DNA of 64,000 nt from the NCBI RefSeq assembly GCF_019504385.1, contig NZ_CP080590.1:662001-726000 (forward strand). The letters are read 5' to 3'. Below, piece after piece: positions 35,560 through 45,081 of the stretch. The notes beneath the pieces are model-generated. The model worked only from the letters and a program-made list of their open reading frames with translations. It was not told the DNA's origin and ran no database searches. This stretch comes from Devosia salina. GTDB taxonomy: Bacteria; Pseudomonadota; Alphaproteobacteria; Rhizobiales; Devosiaceae. Position numbers and translations under genes: made by a program. Within the stretch, counting starts at the first letter, position 1. Each line of letters starts with the position of its first letter.

Positions 35560-35589
35560 GTAGAATGTTCTACGTGTATCGTTCTACGT
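35560..35589. promoter_or_regulatory. Candidate LacI-type operator pair
   Basis: GTAGAA-TG-TTCTAC (35560-35573) is a near-perfect palindrome. ACGTGTATCGTTCTACGT (35572-35589) is an imperfect palindrome with central CG. The nonamer GTTCTACGT occurs at 35567-35575 and 35581-35589, 14 bases apart. The site lies between the rhamnosidase and the divergent LacI gene, the expected place for autoregulation and operon control. Confidence 0.6.
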
Positions 35590-35703
35590 TTTTCACCATT
35601 TGGCAATAGGCATTCTTGCGCTAGGGTGCCAGAAGCGGATGGAAGCGCGGGCTGACCGGGAATCTGGTCGCAGAATCAGAGCCTTGTCGGGGGAGAAGAA
35701 ATC

Positions 35704-36738
35704 ATGGCCCAGAAGAACGGCGAAACCCGCTCCGGTCGCATCACGATCCGCGAAGTCGCTGAAGATGCTGGCGTTTCTGTCGCTGCCGTCTCGAAGGTGC
35801 TGCGCGACGCCTATGGCGTGTCCGACGCGTTGCGGGCCAAGGTGCGCGCCTCCATGGACAAGCTCGGCTATCGGCCTCTGGCGGCCGCCAGGGGCATGCG
35901 CGGTCAAACCTACACAATCGGCCTTGTCCTGCCCGATATCCGCAACCCCTTCTTCGCCGACATCATGGTGGGCGTGAACAACGCGCTGGAGCGCACCCAG
36001 TACCGGTCGATGATCGGCATAAGCCAGGGGTCGGCGCAAGGCGAACTGGCGATTGTCGAGGCCATGATCGACCGGCAGATGGACGGCATCATCCTGATCG
36101 GATCGACCGAGGATCGCGCCAATCTCGACGTCATCGCCGCCAAGAAGCCGCTGGTGACGATCGGTCATCATGATCCCGAGGCCGATCATTTCGATACGGT
36201 CAACAACAACGATCAGCAGGGCGGCTTGCTGGCTGTGCGGCATCTGGTGGCGGCGGGATACAACAACATCGCCATGATCAGCCTACGGAGCGGCACTTCG
36301 ACGATCCTGGCCGAGCGCGAACTGGGCTATCGGCGAGGCATGGTCGAGGCGGGCCTGGGCAACCAGATCAACATCCAGCAGATTCCGCAAACCCTCCGCG
36401 AAGTGCAGATTGCGGCCCGTCGCCTGCTGCAGGGACCAAACCGCCCCGACGCCATCTTCTGCTGGACCGACTTCATCGCCCTCGAGGTGATCAGTGTTGC
36501 TACCGAGCTGGGCCTCCGCATCCCGGAGGACATCGGCATGGTCGGCTATGACAACACGATGTTCTGCGACTTTGCGCAGAACAGCCTTTCGAGCATCGAC
36601 CAGTCGGGCGAGCTCTTGGGCCTGCAGGCCACGCGCCTCCTGATCGAGCGCATCAAGGGCCGCACCGAGGCCGAGCATTTCGTGGTGCCGCCCCGGCTCG
36701 TCGTCCGCCGCAGCACCAGCCGCCAGAAATCGGCCTGA
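35704..36738 (+). CDS. LacI-family transcriptional regulator of the rhamnoside operon
   Basis: A 344-residue repressor-type protein. The N-terminal helix-turn-helix is in ITIREVAEDAGVSVAAVSKVL, followed by the hinge (LGYRPLAAARGM) and a periplasmic-binding-like ligand domain (IGLVLPDIRNPFFADIMVG, DGIILIGSTED, PEDIGMVGYDNTMF). It diverges from the GH78/ABC operon with operator-like repeats between, so it most likely responds to a rhamnoside-derived sugar. Confidence 0.92.
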   Translation: MAQKNGETRSGRITIREVAEDAGVSVAAVSKVLRDAYGVSDALRAKVRASMDKLGYRPLAAARGMRGQTYTIGLVLPDIRNPFFADIMVGVNNALERTQYRSMIGISQGSAQGELAIVEAMIDRQMDGIILIGSTEDRANLDVIAAKKPLVTIGHHDPEADHFDTVNNNDQQGGLLAVRHLVAAGYNNIAMISLRSGTSTILAERELGYRRGMVEAGLGNQINIQQIPQTLREVQIAARRLLQGPNRPDAIFCWTDFIALEVISVATELGLRIPEDIGMVGYDNTMFCDFAQNSLSSIDQSGELLGLQATRLLIERIKGRTEAEHFVVPPRLVVRRSTSRQKSA

Positions 36739-36754
36739 CGCCGACGCCTTTCGA

Positions 36755-36868
36755 TCAGGGTGCCAGGAACAGCCTGACAACCAGACCGATCAGCGTCACC
36801 GTCCCCACGCCGGCCAGCCACAGGCCCAAGAACCAGGCAAGCTGCCTGCCGCGTCGCGCCAGCGGCAT
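36755..36868 (-). CDS. DUF2474 small membrane subunit (CydX-like)
   Basis: A 37-residue protein, MPLARRGRQLAWFLGLWLAG then GTVTLIGLVVRLFLAP: a basic N-terminus and one membrane helix. It starts exactly at the cydB stop (1-base TGATG overlap), so it is translationally coupled. Small single-helix proteins of the DUF2474/CydX kind are associated with bd-type or cyanide-insensitive quinol oxidases and stabilise them. Assignment rests on position and layout. Confidence 0.75.
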   Translation of the reverse strand: MPLARRGRQLAWFLGLWLAGVGTVTLIGLVVRLFLAP

Positions 36869-37872
36869 CAATGATAGCCCTCGCCGGGGTCGACCTTCCC
36901 GCGGAACACCCAATAGGCATAGCCGGTATAGGCCAGGATGACAGGCACGAGGACCGCCGCGCCAACCAGCAGGAAGGCGAGGGAACTGTCGGGCGCAGCC
37001 GCGTCCTCGATGGTCAGCGCACCCGGCACGATATAGGGATAGAAGCTGATCCCGAGACCCACGAAGCTGAGGACGAAGAGGCCCAGCGCCGCAAGAAAAG
37101 GCTGCAAATGCTTGTCCGTGGTCAGGCCATGCCAGAGGCCGATAGCGCAGACGGCGAGCAGGAGCGGGACGAACACCGAGAAGAACGCGGTCGGCCAACC
37201 GAACCAGCGCTCGAAATAGACCTGGTCGATGAAAGGGCTCCACAGCGACACGACGCCGATCAGCACCAGCGTGGCGGCCCCGGCCACCATGGAAAGGCGT
37301 CTGGCGCGGGCCTGCAGGTCGCCGGAGGTCTTGAGGTTGAGCCAGGTGGCGCCGAGCAGGGCATAGCCCACCGTCACCGCCAGCCCCGTCACCAGTGAGA
37401 AGGGCGTCAGCCAATCCCACCAGCCGCCCGCATAGGCCCGGTCGGCGATCTCGATGCCCTGCACCAATGCGCCCACCGCGATCCCCTGCGTGAAGGCGGC
37501 AACCAGCGATCCCAGGCAGAACCCAATATCCCACCAGGACGATCCGCGTGCCGTGCGCCAGCGAAATTCGAAGGCGACCCCCCGAAAGATCAGGCCGAGC
37601 AACATGGCGATGATGGGCATGTAGAGCGCCGGCAGAACCGTCGCGTACACGACGGGAAACACCGCCATCAGCCCGCCACCGCCGAGCACCAGCCAGGTCT
37701 CGTTTCCGTCCCAGACCGGCGCGATGGAATTGGTCATCACATCCCTGTCGCGCCGCTCCGGAAAGAATGGGAACAGAATGCCGACACCCAGGTCGAACCC
37801 GTCCAGCACCACATAGGCGAGAACCGCAAAGGCGATGATGGCGGCCCAGATGGTTGGCAGATCAATCGGCAT
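36868..37872 (-). CDS. cydB: Cytochrome bd-type quinol oxidase subunit II
   Basis: A 334-residue membrane subunit with about eight helices. It opens PIDLPTIWAAIIAFAVLAYVVLDGFDLGVG (in part), with SIAPVWDGNETWLVLGGGG and a conserved C-terminal block (AYTGYAYWVFRGKV). The start is chosen at 37872 because conservation begins there; an in-frame ATG at 37950 would add 26 residues inside cydA. It overlaps cydA by 11 bases. Confidence 0.95.
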   Translation of the reverse strand: MPIDLPTIWAAIIAFAVLAYVVLDGFDLGVGILFPFFPERRDRDVMTNSIAPVWDGNETWLVLGGGGLMAVFPVVYATVLPALYMPIIAMLLGLIFRGVAFEFRWRTARGSSWWDIGFCLGSLVAAFTQGIAVGALVQGIEIADRAYAGGWWDWLTPFSLVTGLAVTVGYALLGATWLNLKTSGDLQARARRLSMVAGAATLVLIGVVSLWSPFIDQVYFERWFGWPTAFFSVFVPLLLAVCAIGLWHGLTTDKHLQPFLAALGLFVLSFVGLGISFYPYIVPGALTIEDAAAPDSSLAFLLVGAAVLVPVILAYTGYAYWVFRGKVDPGEGYH

Positions 37873-39286
37873 GGCCTGCTCCCTCCCTGATCGTGTCTTC
37901 CTGCGCCGGACCCGGATTGATGCCGGCGGAGCGGTGCGGGCCGCGATCAAGCTCGTGATCCTCGTTCAGGACCGGCGGCCGGCGGAACAGGCGGAAAAGG
38001 TAGAAGACGCCCGCGCCGAACACCAGGAAGTAGACGATGACGAAGGCCATCAGGGATGCGCCCACCGCCGGGGCGTCGACCGGTGACAGGCTTTCGGCGG
38101 TGCGCATCAGCCCATAGACGGTATAGGGCTGGCGGCCCACCTCGGTCGTGTACCAGCCTGCCAGGACGGCCACGAAGCCGGATGGCCCCATCGTGACAGC
38201 GGCGCGGTGCAGCCAGGCATTGGTGTAGATCGTCTTGCGCCAGCGCTCGAACAGCGACCACAGGCCGATCGCCAGCATCAGCAGGCCCAGCCCCACCATG
38301 ATGCGGAAGGCGAAGAACGGAACCAGCACCGGTGGCCGCCCATCGGCCGGAAAAGCATCGAGCCCTTCGAGCGGTGCATTGGGGTCGTGCTTGAGTATCA
38401 GCGAGCCCAGCTTGGGGATCTCGATGGCAAGGTCCATCCGTTGTTCGGCCTCGTTCGGCAGTCCGAACAGCACCAGTGGCGCCCCCTCGGGATGGCTTTC
38501 GTAATGCCCCTCCATGGCGGCAATCTTGGCCGGCTGATATTCGAGCGTGTTCAACCCGTGCTGGTCACCCACGAAAATCTGGATGGGTGTGACAAGGGCA
38601 GCCATCCACATGGCCATGGAGAACATGATCCGGGCCTGCCGGTTGGAACTGCTCTTAAGCAGGTGCCAGGCCCCCACGGCGCCCACGGCGAAGGCGGTCG
38701 TCAGGAAGGCGGCGAGCACGGTATGTGTCAGCCGATAGGGGAAAGACGGATTGAAGATGATGGCCCACCAGTCCTCGGGAATGAATGTGCCGTCGGCGCC
38801 GATCGAAAAGCCGGCCGGGGTATGCATCCAGCTGTTTGCAGAGGTGATCCAGGTCGCCGATATCAACGTGCCCACGGCCACGGCAGCGACGGCCACCATA
38901 TGCAGCGTGTCGCCGACGCGCTTGCGCCCGAACAGCGCGATCCCGAGAAAGCCCGCCTCGAGGAAGAATGCGGTCAGCACCTCGTAGCCCATCAGCGGCC
39001 CGATGACGGCGCCAGCCCTGTCGGAGAATACCGACCAATTGGTCCCGAACTGGTAGCTCATCACGATGCCGGAGACCACGCCCATGCCGAAGGTGACCGC
39101 GAAAATGGTCTTCCAGTATTCGAACAGCTGGAGATAGGCCTCGTCACGCTTCCACAGCCAGAGCGCGTTCAGCACCGCCAGGAAACTCGCCGTGCCGATG
39201 GAAAAGGCGGGGAAGATGAAGTGGAACGATACGGTGAAGGCAAACTGGATGCGGGCCAGCATTTCTGCGGTCAGTCCAAAATCCAT
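37862..39286 (-). CDS. cydA: Cytochrome bd-type (cyanide-insensitive class) quinol oxidase subunit I
   Basis: A 474-residue haem-binding subunit that oxidises ubiquinol and reduces O2 at the inner membrane. Haem-ligand regions are FTVSFHFIFPAF, WITSANSWMHTPAGF and GWYTTEVGRQPYTVYG; the Q-loop is short (KLGSLILKHDPNAPLEGLDAFP in part), the mark of the CioAB class. It uses ATG at 39286. The operon is cydA-cydB-DUF2474 and reads toward the LacI gene. Confidence 0.95.
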   Translation of the reverse strand: MDFGLTAEMLARIQFAFTVSFHFIFPAFSIGTASFLAVLNALWLWKRDEAYLQLFEYWKTIFAVTFGMGVVSGIVMSYQFGTNWSVFSDRAGAVIGPLMGYEVLTAFFLEAGFLGIALFGRKRVGDTLHMVAVAAVAVGTLISATWITSANSWMHTPAGFSIGADGTFIPEDWWAIIFNPSFPYRLTHTVLAAFLTTAFAVGAVGAWHLLKSSSNRQARIMFSMAMWMAALVTPIQIFVGDQHGLNTLEYQPAKIAAMEGHYESHPEGAPLVLFGLPNEAEQRMDLAIEIPKLGSLILKHDPNAPLEGLDAFPADGRPPVLVPFFAFRIMVGLGLLMLAIGLWSLFERWRKTIYTNAWLHRAAVTMGPSGFVAVLAGWYTTEVGRQPYTVYGLMRTAESLSPVDAPAVGASLMAFVIVYFLVFGAGVFYLFRLFRRPPVLNEDHELDRGPHRSAGINPGPAQEDTIREGAGHAD

Positions 39287-39603
39287 GCGCGCACCCTCCT
39301 TCCGCCGGTTCCACGATTGCCCGCGACCGGCATGATCTCGCCTGACCTGACCGCCAGTCGGCCGTCAGGTTAAGGGAGGATAACGGGCCCAGGGGTCACG
39401 CGGAACCCTGCAACTGGTCGCAGGCAGTTTTGATGCGCGCTGGCCCCGCGCGGGGTGGCGATTGTGCTTTCGATTGTGCGCCACAGGACTGGCCGGGCAG
39501 GGCGCAGGCAAGAGACCTCAGGCCAAGCCGGGTTTGAACACTGGGCTGCTGCCAGCAATTGCCGGCAACAAAAACCCCGACGTCCAAAGACGCCGGGGTT
39601 GAT
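39287..39603. other. cydA upstream region, no gene seen
   Basis: 317 bases between cydA and the tRNA-Pro gene. It contains an imperfect hairpin CCTGACCGCC-AGTC-GGCCGTCAGG (39347-39370, one mismatch), about 60 bases upstream of cydA, which could be an operator, and the tRNA-Pro terminator at its far end. No credible reading frame. Confidence 0.5.
39565..39600 (-). terminator. Terminator of tRNA-Pro
   Basis: Read on the minus strand, AACCCCGGCGTC-TTTG-GACGTCGGGGTT (one mismatch) is followed by TTTGTTG. It begins 4 bases beyond the tRNA CCA end. Confidence 0.85.
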
Positions 39604-39680
39604 TGGTCGGAGTAGAGTGATTCGAACACTCGACCCCCTGCTCCCGAAGCAGGTGCGCTACCAGGCTGCGCTATACTCCG
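39604..39680 (-). tRNA. tRNA-Pro(CGG)
   Basis: A 77-base cloverleaf: acceptor CGGAGTA/TACTCCG, anticodon arm CCTGC-TTCGGGA-GCAGG with anticodon CGG, T arm GAGTG-TTCGAAT-CACTC, and CCA encoded. It diverges from tRNA-Gln. Confidence 0.97.
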
Positions 39681-39852
39681 TCAGGCTCGCGACGTGTCGG
39701 GAAACGCAGGCGGTCTGAAGATCCGCCCGGTCGCGATGTGGCGGCTTTATAGCTGCGCTCCCCGCGCTGTTCAAGCGGGTCTGACAACCTTTTATCGCCC
39801 ATCCGAGCGTGTTGCGCGCGACCGGCGAACCGTGTAGGAACCGGCTCCAAGT

Positions 39853-39927
<75 letters not shown>

Positions 39928-40567
39928 GAAATTCCTTAAACCATTGAAAAGTCTCGCTTTCGCCGCTGGTTGGCGTCGCAGCGAGTAGCAACTGTATTAC
40001 ATGGGTGTGTTACATGCTTTTGGAGCATGTCGCCTTGCCAGCCATTTCTCACTGTTTTCGACGCGACGCCGTCTGCTATTGGCGCCGCTGGACGCCCGCA
40101 CCCAGACGCATCCTCGTGCAGGTCAGTCTCACACTCAGCGCAGCGGATCGCGTCGCGCTCGAGCGGCAATGGGGGCAACCAGACCTGGTCAATGGCGTCG
40201 TTCACGCTATGGCCCAAACCAAACGGCATCCGCCGGACGTCGCAACCTTTGTCGACCAGGCCATCGCGGCGTCCCTGTCCGTCGCGAGGGATCCAACGTG
40301 CTAGGATGCGGAGCAGGCGGCAAGGGTTCGGCCGCTGGCTGCGGCCTCCTTGGCATGTCAATCGGCCAGGGAGCTGAGCGTCGCTGACATTGGTGTCGAC
40401 AAAATCATCGCCGAGATCGCCAACGGCCAAGGGCTACCCGAGAGCTCGAACAGTTCAGAGCCTCAGGAACGCTGGCTCGCGCGCACGATCAAGTATCTCC
40501 TGGATTACAACCCTTATGCCGAGGAGGGGGGGGGGGAGGCCCGCTTCGTCCATTGAGTTGCCCTCGT
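39928..40567. other. Gene-poor, probably degraded stretch after tRNA-Gln
   Basis: 640 bases with only short, weak frames. One plus-strand frame (about 40118-40304) reads like a real protein fragment (VQVSLTLSAADRVALERQWG...). Another (about 40380-40556) reads RTIKYLLDYNPYAEEGGG and crosses a run of 11 G at 40526-40536. Neither has a proper start, and I recognise neither family. They may be remnants of one or two inactivated genes. No direct repeat of the tRNA 3' end was seen. Confidence 0.4.
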
Positions 40568-43500
40568 CTATCCCAGTGCAACGGTGAGCATGGGTTTGCT
40601 GAGTATCACCTTGGGTTCGAGCGAGATGGCAGCCCCATTGAGCCGCGCCTCGTTTGATGGATCGCAGAGGACCAGCATCAATTTGGGACCATCTCCTGTG
40701 GTTCGGATATCGAGCGTTCCGTCGGCCGCCCTGAACACGCGTACATGCCATCCCTGCAGATGGATCTCAGTGCTCATCGCGCCACCGGCCACGAGCAATA
40801 GGGCGAGGCAATCCGGGCTGACGAGGCCGGCAGGCAGGGGTGCGCCAATTCTGGTTTCGCCCTTGAAGGCCAGAGGCACGAGCGCGCCGTCCCGAACAAA
40901 CACGGGGATGGAATGGAGCGGGGCATCGACCCGTACACTCGTGCCACCGTTGTACCAGCGCTCCTCCAGCAGGTGCCACCACCGGCCGGCCGGGAGGTAG
41001 ACCTGGCGATCGGTTGCCCCTTCCGTGATGACCGGGGCGACCAGCAAGTCTCTTCCCAGGCGATATTGATCCCAAAGACTGCGGGCTGTGGGGTCGTCAG
41101 CATGGTCCAGCAGCATGGGGCGCATCAATGGCGTGCGGGAGGCAACGCAATGCGCGGTTTCAGCAACGAAATAGGGCAGCAGGGCCATACGCAGGCGTGC
41201 GTAGAAAGCATAGAGCGTCAGCGCCCGCGGATCGCCGCTGCGTTCGGCAATGTTCCAGGGCGTGCGGTCCTGATTGAACTCTGCCTTGCTCTCGGCATGG
41301 TACTGCATGATAGGGCAGAAGGCGGCCATCTGGGCGGAACGGACATAGAGCTCAGCGCTGGGCACTTCACCGGAAAAGCCGGCCATGTCCCAGCCCCAGA
41401 AGATGATGCCGGACATGCCTGCGGAAAGTCCGGCCAGGATCGAGCGCTTGAACGCATCCCAGGTCGAGCGTTCGTCGCCCGCCCAGTGAGCGGGGTAGGT
41501 CTGGGCGCCAGTATAGCCGGCACGAGAAAAGGTGATACCGCCATTGGCCTGGGCAAAATCGTAGTAGGCGGAGATGTAGTCGCCCGGATAGCGGTTGCGC
41601 TGTTCCAGGCCGCTGCTGCCATCGGCAAAGAGGAGATCCTGCCCCCAGACCATTTCACCGCCATCGGTCTTGAAGCCGTCAACTCCCAGCTCAAGCAGGT
41701 AGCGGCGCTTGTCGAACCACCACTTCCGGCCTTCCTCGTGGGTGAAGTCCATGAGCAGGGCGTCCTTGAACCAGCCTTCGGGCAGGCGGAGCGGCGTTCC
41801 GTCGGGGTGACGGACACCATAGCCGCGTTCGAGGAAGTGGGCTTCGTCCCGGTTCTTTTGTGGGTGATCGAGACTGGCCACGTGCTTGATGACCGGGATT
41901 TGCCAGAGGATGAGTTTGACGCCCTCCTCATGCAGCGCCTCGATCATGCCCTTGGGGTCGGGCCAGCGGCCCCATTCCGGGAAGGTGAAGTCGGCATAGG
42001 AGAAGGCCCCGCTGCCTGGCCGAGGGGCATAGCTGGCGTCATTGAAGATGTAGAAAGTGGCCTCGTCGCTCCAGGCCTCGATGACCAGTACGGTGGCGGG
42101 AATGCCGTGTTCACGCGTGAGCGCCAGCTGTTTTTCCACTTCGCGCTGATTGTCCCAGTTGTTCGAGCTCATCCATGGACCGAGAGCCCAGTCGGGCACA
42201 TTGGCGGGAGTGCCGGTCTGGTCGATGAACTGGGTGATCTGCGCGTTGACCGAACCGCCAAACAGGACCAGGTCGAGACAGTCCGTCTCAGCGCCGAGGG
42301 CGACAGTGTCCGGGGCGCTGCGACCGAAGTCGAACCAGGAATAGCTGTCCGTTGCCAGCCACAGGCCAAAACCGGCATCGGTGTAGAAGACCGGCATGGG
42401 GATATAGGTGCGCAGGCCCTGGTTCTTGTATTGGTTATAGACGTACTGGTCGACGCGCTGCCCCCATTGGTCCAGGGCATTATAGCGCTCGCCCAACCCG
42501 AAAATACCGCATGGCGGCGTGCGAAGGCGGGCTTCGATCGCGACCACTGTGCCCGCCGCGTCTTCGAGCCAGCCGATGTGGTCAAGGCCAACCTGCGCGC
42601 CGCCAATGGCGATCTGCAGCCGGTCCGAGGCGTCGAGCGTGAACCGGGCCGGACCAAGGGACCATTCGCCTTGAGCCAGAGACGTGTGCGTGCCGGCGCC
42701 GGGCACGATCCGCAGGCGTGGCTGTCCGTGGTTGAGCGAGACGGAACAGCTGGCGGCTGCGGTGGCAAATGTGATCTTGTCCGCCTCGACCGTCACGCCG
42801 ATGACTGGGCCGGCGACCCGATTGGCCAGCACGGTATAGGAAAACGCCTCGTCGCGTGGCGCCTCCCCGGCAAAGCCAAACTTGTAGTGCACCGTGGTCC
42901 CGGCCGGCTGTGGCGGCAGGTCGAAACGCCAGCCTTCGGTTTCCAGCGCACCGGCGAGGATGGTGTCGGCAAGATGAAGGACCACTGGCCGGTGGGCGTC
43001 GAGCGGCGCGGCGCGCGCAAAGAGCGTCACCCCGTCCGTGTCCGTGACCAGTTTTGGGAAGCGTTCCTCGTAGAGCGGTTCATAGCGATTGCCGTTGCCC
43101 ATGGGCAAATGGCGAATGAAGTTCTCCGCCAATTGGCCCTGCTTGCCCAGTGTCCGGTGCACGACGCTTGTCAGCCGCGCCCCCGGCGAGGCGGTCAGCA
43201 GGGCACGGCTCTTGGCGTAGCTGCCCTGTTCGCCATAATACCAGGCGAGCAACATGCGGTCGTCGGCGCTCATCTCGCGCCCGGACCCAGTTATCTCGTT
43301 GATGGCGGCGACCAAAGCCAGGTCTTCGGGCTCGAACAGACCGAAAGGCACCGATGCCAGGATGATCGTATAGTCCAGACCACTCTTGTGGCTGTCCGCC
43401 ATCAGCGTGCCGCCGCGCGTGAAGTTGACATAGGCATGGTTCTTTACGCGGGCGAGCAGGCTGGCGTGGCGGGCCGACTCTGCTTGCCGGTCGGCCAGCC

Positions 43501-43765
43501 TCAGCACCGCTGCCCAGAGCGCCAGGAGCCAGAGCGCGCAGGGGCTGTTCGACGTCCCTTCAAGTTCCTGCTCAAGGGCGTTTGCCACACGGGTCAGGGC
43601 GCTTTCGGGGACAGCCCGTCCATCGGACAAGACCAGATAGGCGGCAAGTCCAGTGGCCGCCGGGTCGGTGTCTTGCAGACGCTGCGCGATCTCACTTCGC
43701 GCACCAGGGGTGTCGAGGGCATCGAAGAACCAGCTGAGATCGGGATCGGTCGAATGGGCGGTCAT
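40568..43765 (-). CDS. Large GH31 glycosidase
   Basis: A 1065-residue alpha-glycosidase (alpha-glucosidase/alpha-xylosidase family). The catalytic barrel holds GVDGFKTDGGE with the expected nucleophile Asp701, and HWAGDERSTWDAF with the expected acid/base Asp764; GIFGLGERYNALDQWG and GIIFWGWDMAGFSGE are also typical. Roughly the first 340 residues are an extra region: a helical part (1-200), then a beta-rich part preceding the usual GH31 N-domain. No signal peptide, so cytoplasmic action on imported sugars is likely. It is the last gene of the lacI-permease-permease-binding-protein operon. Substrate is unassigned. Confidence 0.9.
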   Translation of the reverse strand: MTAHSTDPDLSWFFDALDTPGARSEIAQRLQDTDPAATGLAAYLVLSDGRAVPESALTRVANALEQELEGTSNSPCALWLLALWAAVLRLADRQAESARHASLLARVKNHAYVNFTRGGTLMADSHKSGLDYTIILASVPFGLFEPEDLALVAAINEITGSGREMSADDRMLLAWYYGEQGSYAKSRALLTASPGARLTSVVHRTLGKQGQLAENFIRHLPMGNGNRYEPLYEERFPKLVTDTDGVTLFARAAPLDAHRPVVLHLADTILAGALETEGWRFDLPPQPAGTTVHYKFGFAGEAPRDEAFSYTVLANRVAGPVIGVTVEADKITFATAAASCSVSLNHGQPRLRIVPGAGTHTSLAQGEWSLGPARFTLDASDRLQIAIGGAQVGLDHIGWLEDAAGTVVAIEARLRTPPCGIFGLGERYNALDQWGQRVDQYVYNQYKNQGLRTYIPMPVFYTDAGFGLWLATDSYSWFDFGRSAPDTVALGAETDCLDLVLFGGSVNAQITQFIDQTGTPANVPDWALGPWMSSNNWDNQREVEKQLALTREHGIPATVLVIEAWSDEATFYIFNDASYAPRPGSGAFSYADFTFPEWGRWPDPKGMIEALHEEGVKLILWQIPVIKHVASLDHPQKNRDEAHFLERGYGVRHPDGTPLRLPEGWFKDALLMDFTHEEGRKWWFDKRRYLLELGVDGFKTDGGEMVWGQDLLFADGSSGLEQRNRYPGDYISAYYDFAQANGGITFSRAGYTGAQTYPAHWAGDERSTWDAFKRSILAGLSAGMSGIIFWGWDMAGFSGEVPSAELYVRSAQMAAFCPIMQYHAESKAEFNQDRTPWNIAERSGDPRALTLYAFYARLRMALLPYFVAETAHCVASRTPLMRPMLLDHADDPTARSLWDQYRLGRDLLVAPVITEGATDRQVYLPAGRWWHLLEERWYNGGTSVRVDAPLHSIPVFVRDGALVPLAFKGETRIGAPLPAGLVSPDCLALLLVAGGAMSTEIHLQGWHVRVFRAADGTLDIRTTGDGPKLMLVLCDPSNEARLNGAAISLEPKVILSKPMLTVALG

Positions 43766-43825
43766 GGCGGAATCCGGGCAAGAGAAAGCCGGGATGCCAG
43801 AACGGCACCCCGGCCTGGGAGGAGC

Positions 43826-45061
43826 TTAGAGCAGGCCCTGGACGATGGCTGCCGCGTCGGTGAGCGCCTGTTCGGGCGTCTTGCGCCCGAGCTTGGCCTC
43901 ATCGAGTTCCTTGCCCACCGCATCGGTCAACTGGTTCCAGTTGCCGATCACCGGGGGCACGACGGCGGTATCAAGGGCCTCGAACACCACTTCGCGGCTT
44001 TCAGGTGTGGGCTGGGCCAAATAGCCTTCGAGCGCGGCCTCGTCGGTGACGGCGGGCAGTTCCCAACCGGCAGCGATGCGGATTTCCACGGCCTCCTTGG
44101 AGGCGGTCAGGAACTTGATCCATTCATAGGCGGCTTCGGCATTCTGGGTCTGCGCGGACACGGCGACGCCATTGGCAAAGAAGTGATGCGCCTTCTGCGT
44201 CTTGCCAGGCTCGAGGGCAATGTCCCATGCGAATGGTGCATCGGCGAAGGCGCCCAGCATCCAGATGCCAGTGCGCAGCATGGCGATCTTGCCGGCCTTG
44301 AACAGGTCCTCGGGCGACTGGCCGCCCATTTCGGCATCGCTCGGGGTGACCTTGTAGGTATTGACCTTGTCGACCATCCAGGTCAGCGCCTCGATATTCT
44401 CGGGCGAAGCGAGGGTCACCTCAGTCTTGTCCGCATTGAGGACCGCGCCACCATTCTGGGCGATGGTCTTGTAGAATTCCCAGAACTGGATGGGCGAGAA
44501 GGTCCCCCAGACGCCGGCGTCGGCTTTGGTCAGCGCCTGTGCAGCGGCCAACTCGTCCTCCCAGGTCCAGTCCGCGGTGGGGTAGTCGACACCGGCAGCG
44601 TCGAACAGGTCCTTGTTGTAGTAGAGGACGACATTGGAGAAGCTCTCCACCAGGCCGTATTGCTTGCCATCGAGGGCAAAAGCCGACAGCGCGGTGGGAT
44701 TGTAGATGCCAACATCAAAGCCTTCATCGGCCTCGATCAGCGGATTGAGATCGAGCAGGGCATTGCGCTCGGCATAGGTGACGAAGTTCTCGTAGTTGAG
44801 CTCGAACGTGTCGGGCAGGCTGCGCGAGGCCACCAGGGTCTGCAGCTTGGTGAAGTAATCGCCAAAGGCGGCTGTCTCATATTCGACATTGATATCGGGA
44901 TGCTGGGCCTCGAAGGCGGCGATCGTTTCCTCGAGCTGTGCAATGTAGTTGGGCGCCGCCGAGAAGGTCATGTACTTGACCGTCGTCTGCTGCGCCCAGA
45001 CCGGCGTGGCCAGAAGGGCAACGGCGGCAATGCCCGCCAGCAGCTGTATCGTCTTACTCAT
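43826..45061 (-). CDS. Extracellular sugar-binding protein (family 1)
   Basis: A 411-residue periplasmic binding protein with a signal peptide (SKTIQLLAGIAAVALLATPVWAQ). The mature part is a family-1 solute-binding fold (IAAFEAQHPDINVEYETAAFG, YYNKDLFDAAGVDYPTADWTWED in part). It lies between the MalG-type permease and the GH31 gene, so its ligand is presumably the oligosaccharide cut by that enzyme. The frame stays open upstream, but that part is antisense-phase noise over the permease gene. Confidence 0.9.
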   Translation of the reverse strand: MSKTIQLLAGIAAVALLATPVWAQQTTVKYMTFSAAPNYIAQLEETIAAFEAQHPDINVEYETAAFGDYFTKLQTLVASRSLPDTFELNYENFVTYAERNALLDLNPLIEADEGFDVGIYNPTALSAFALDGKQYGLVESFSNVVLYYNKDLFDAAGVDYPTADWTWEDELAAAQALTKADAGVWGTFSPIQFWEFYKTIAQNGGAVLNADKTEVTLASPENIEALTWMVDKVNTYKVTPSDAEMGGQSPEDLFKAGKIAMLRTGIWMLGAFADAPFAWDIALEPGKTQKAHHFFANGVAVSAQTQNAEAAYEWIKFLTASKEAVEIRIAAGWELPAVTDEAALEGYLAQPTPESREVVFEALDTAVVPPVIGNWNQLTDAVGKELDEAKLGRKTPEQALTDAAAIVQGLL

Positions 45062-45081
45062 GGTTTCCTCCCTTTGAGTGA

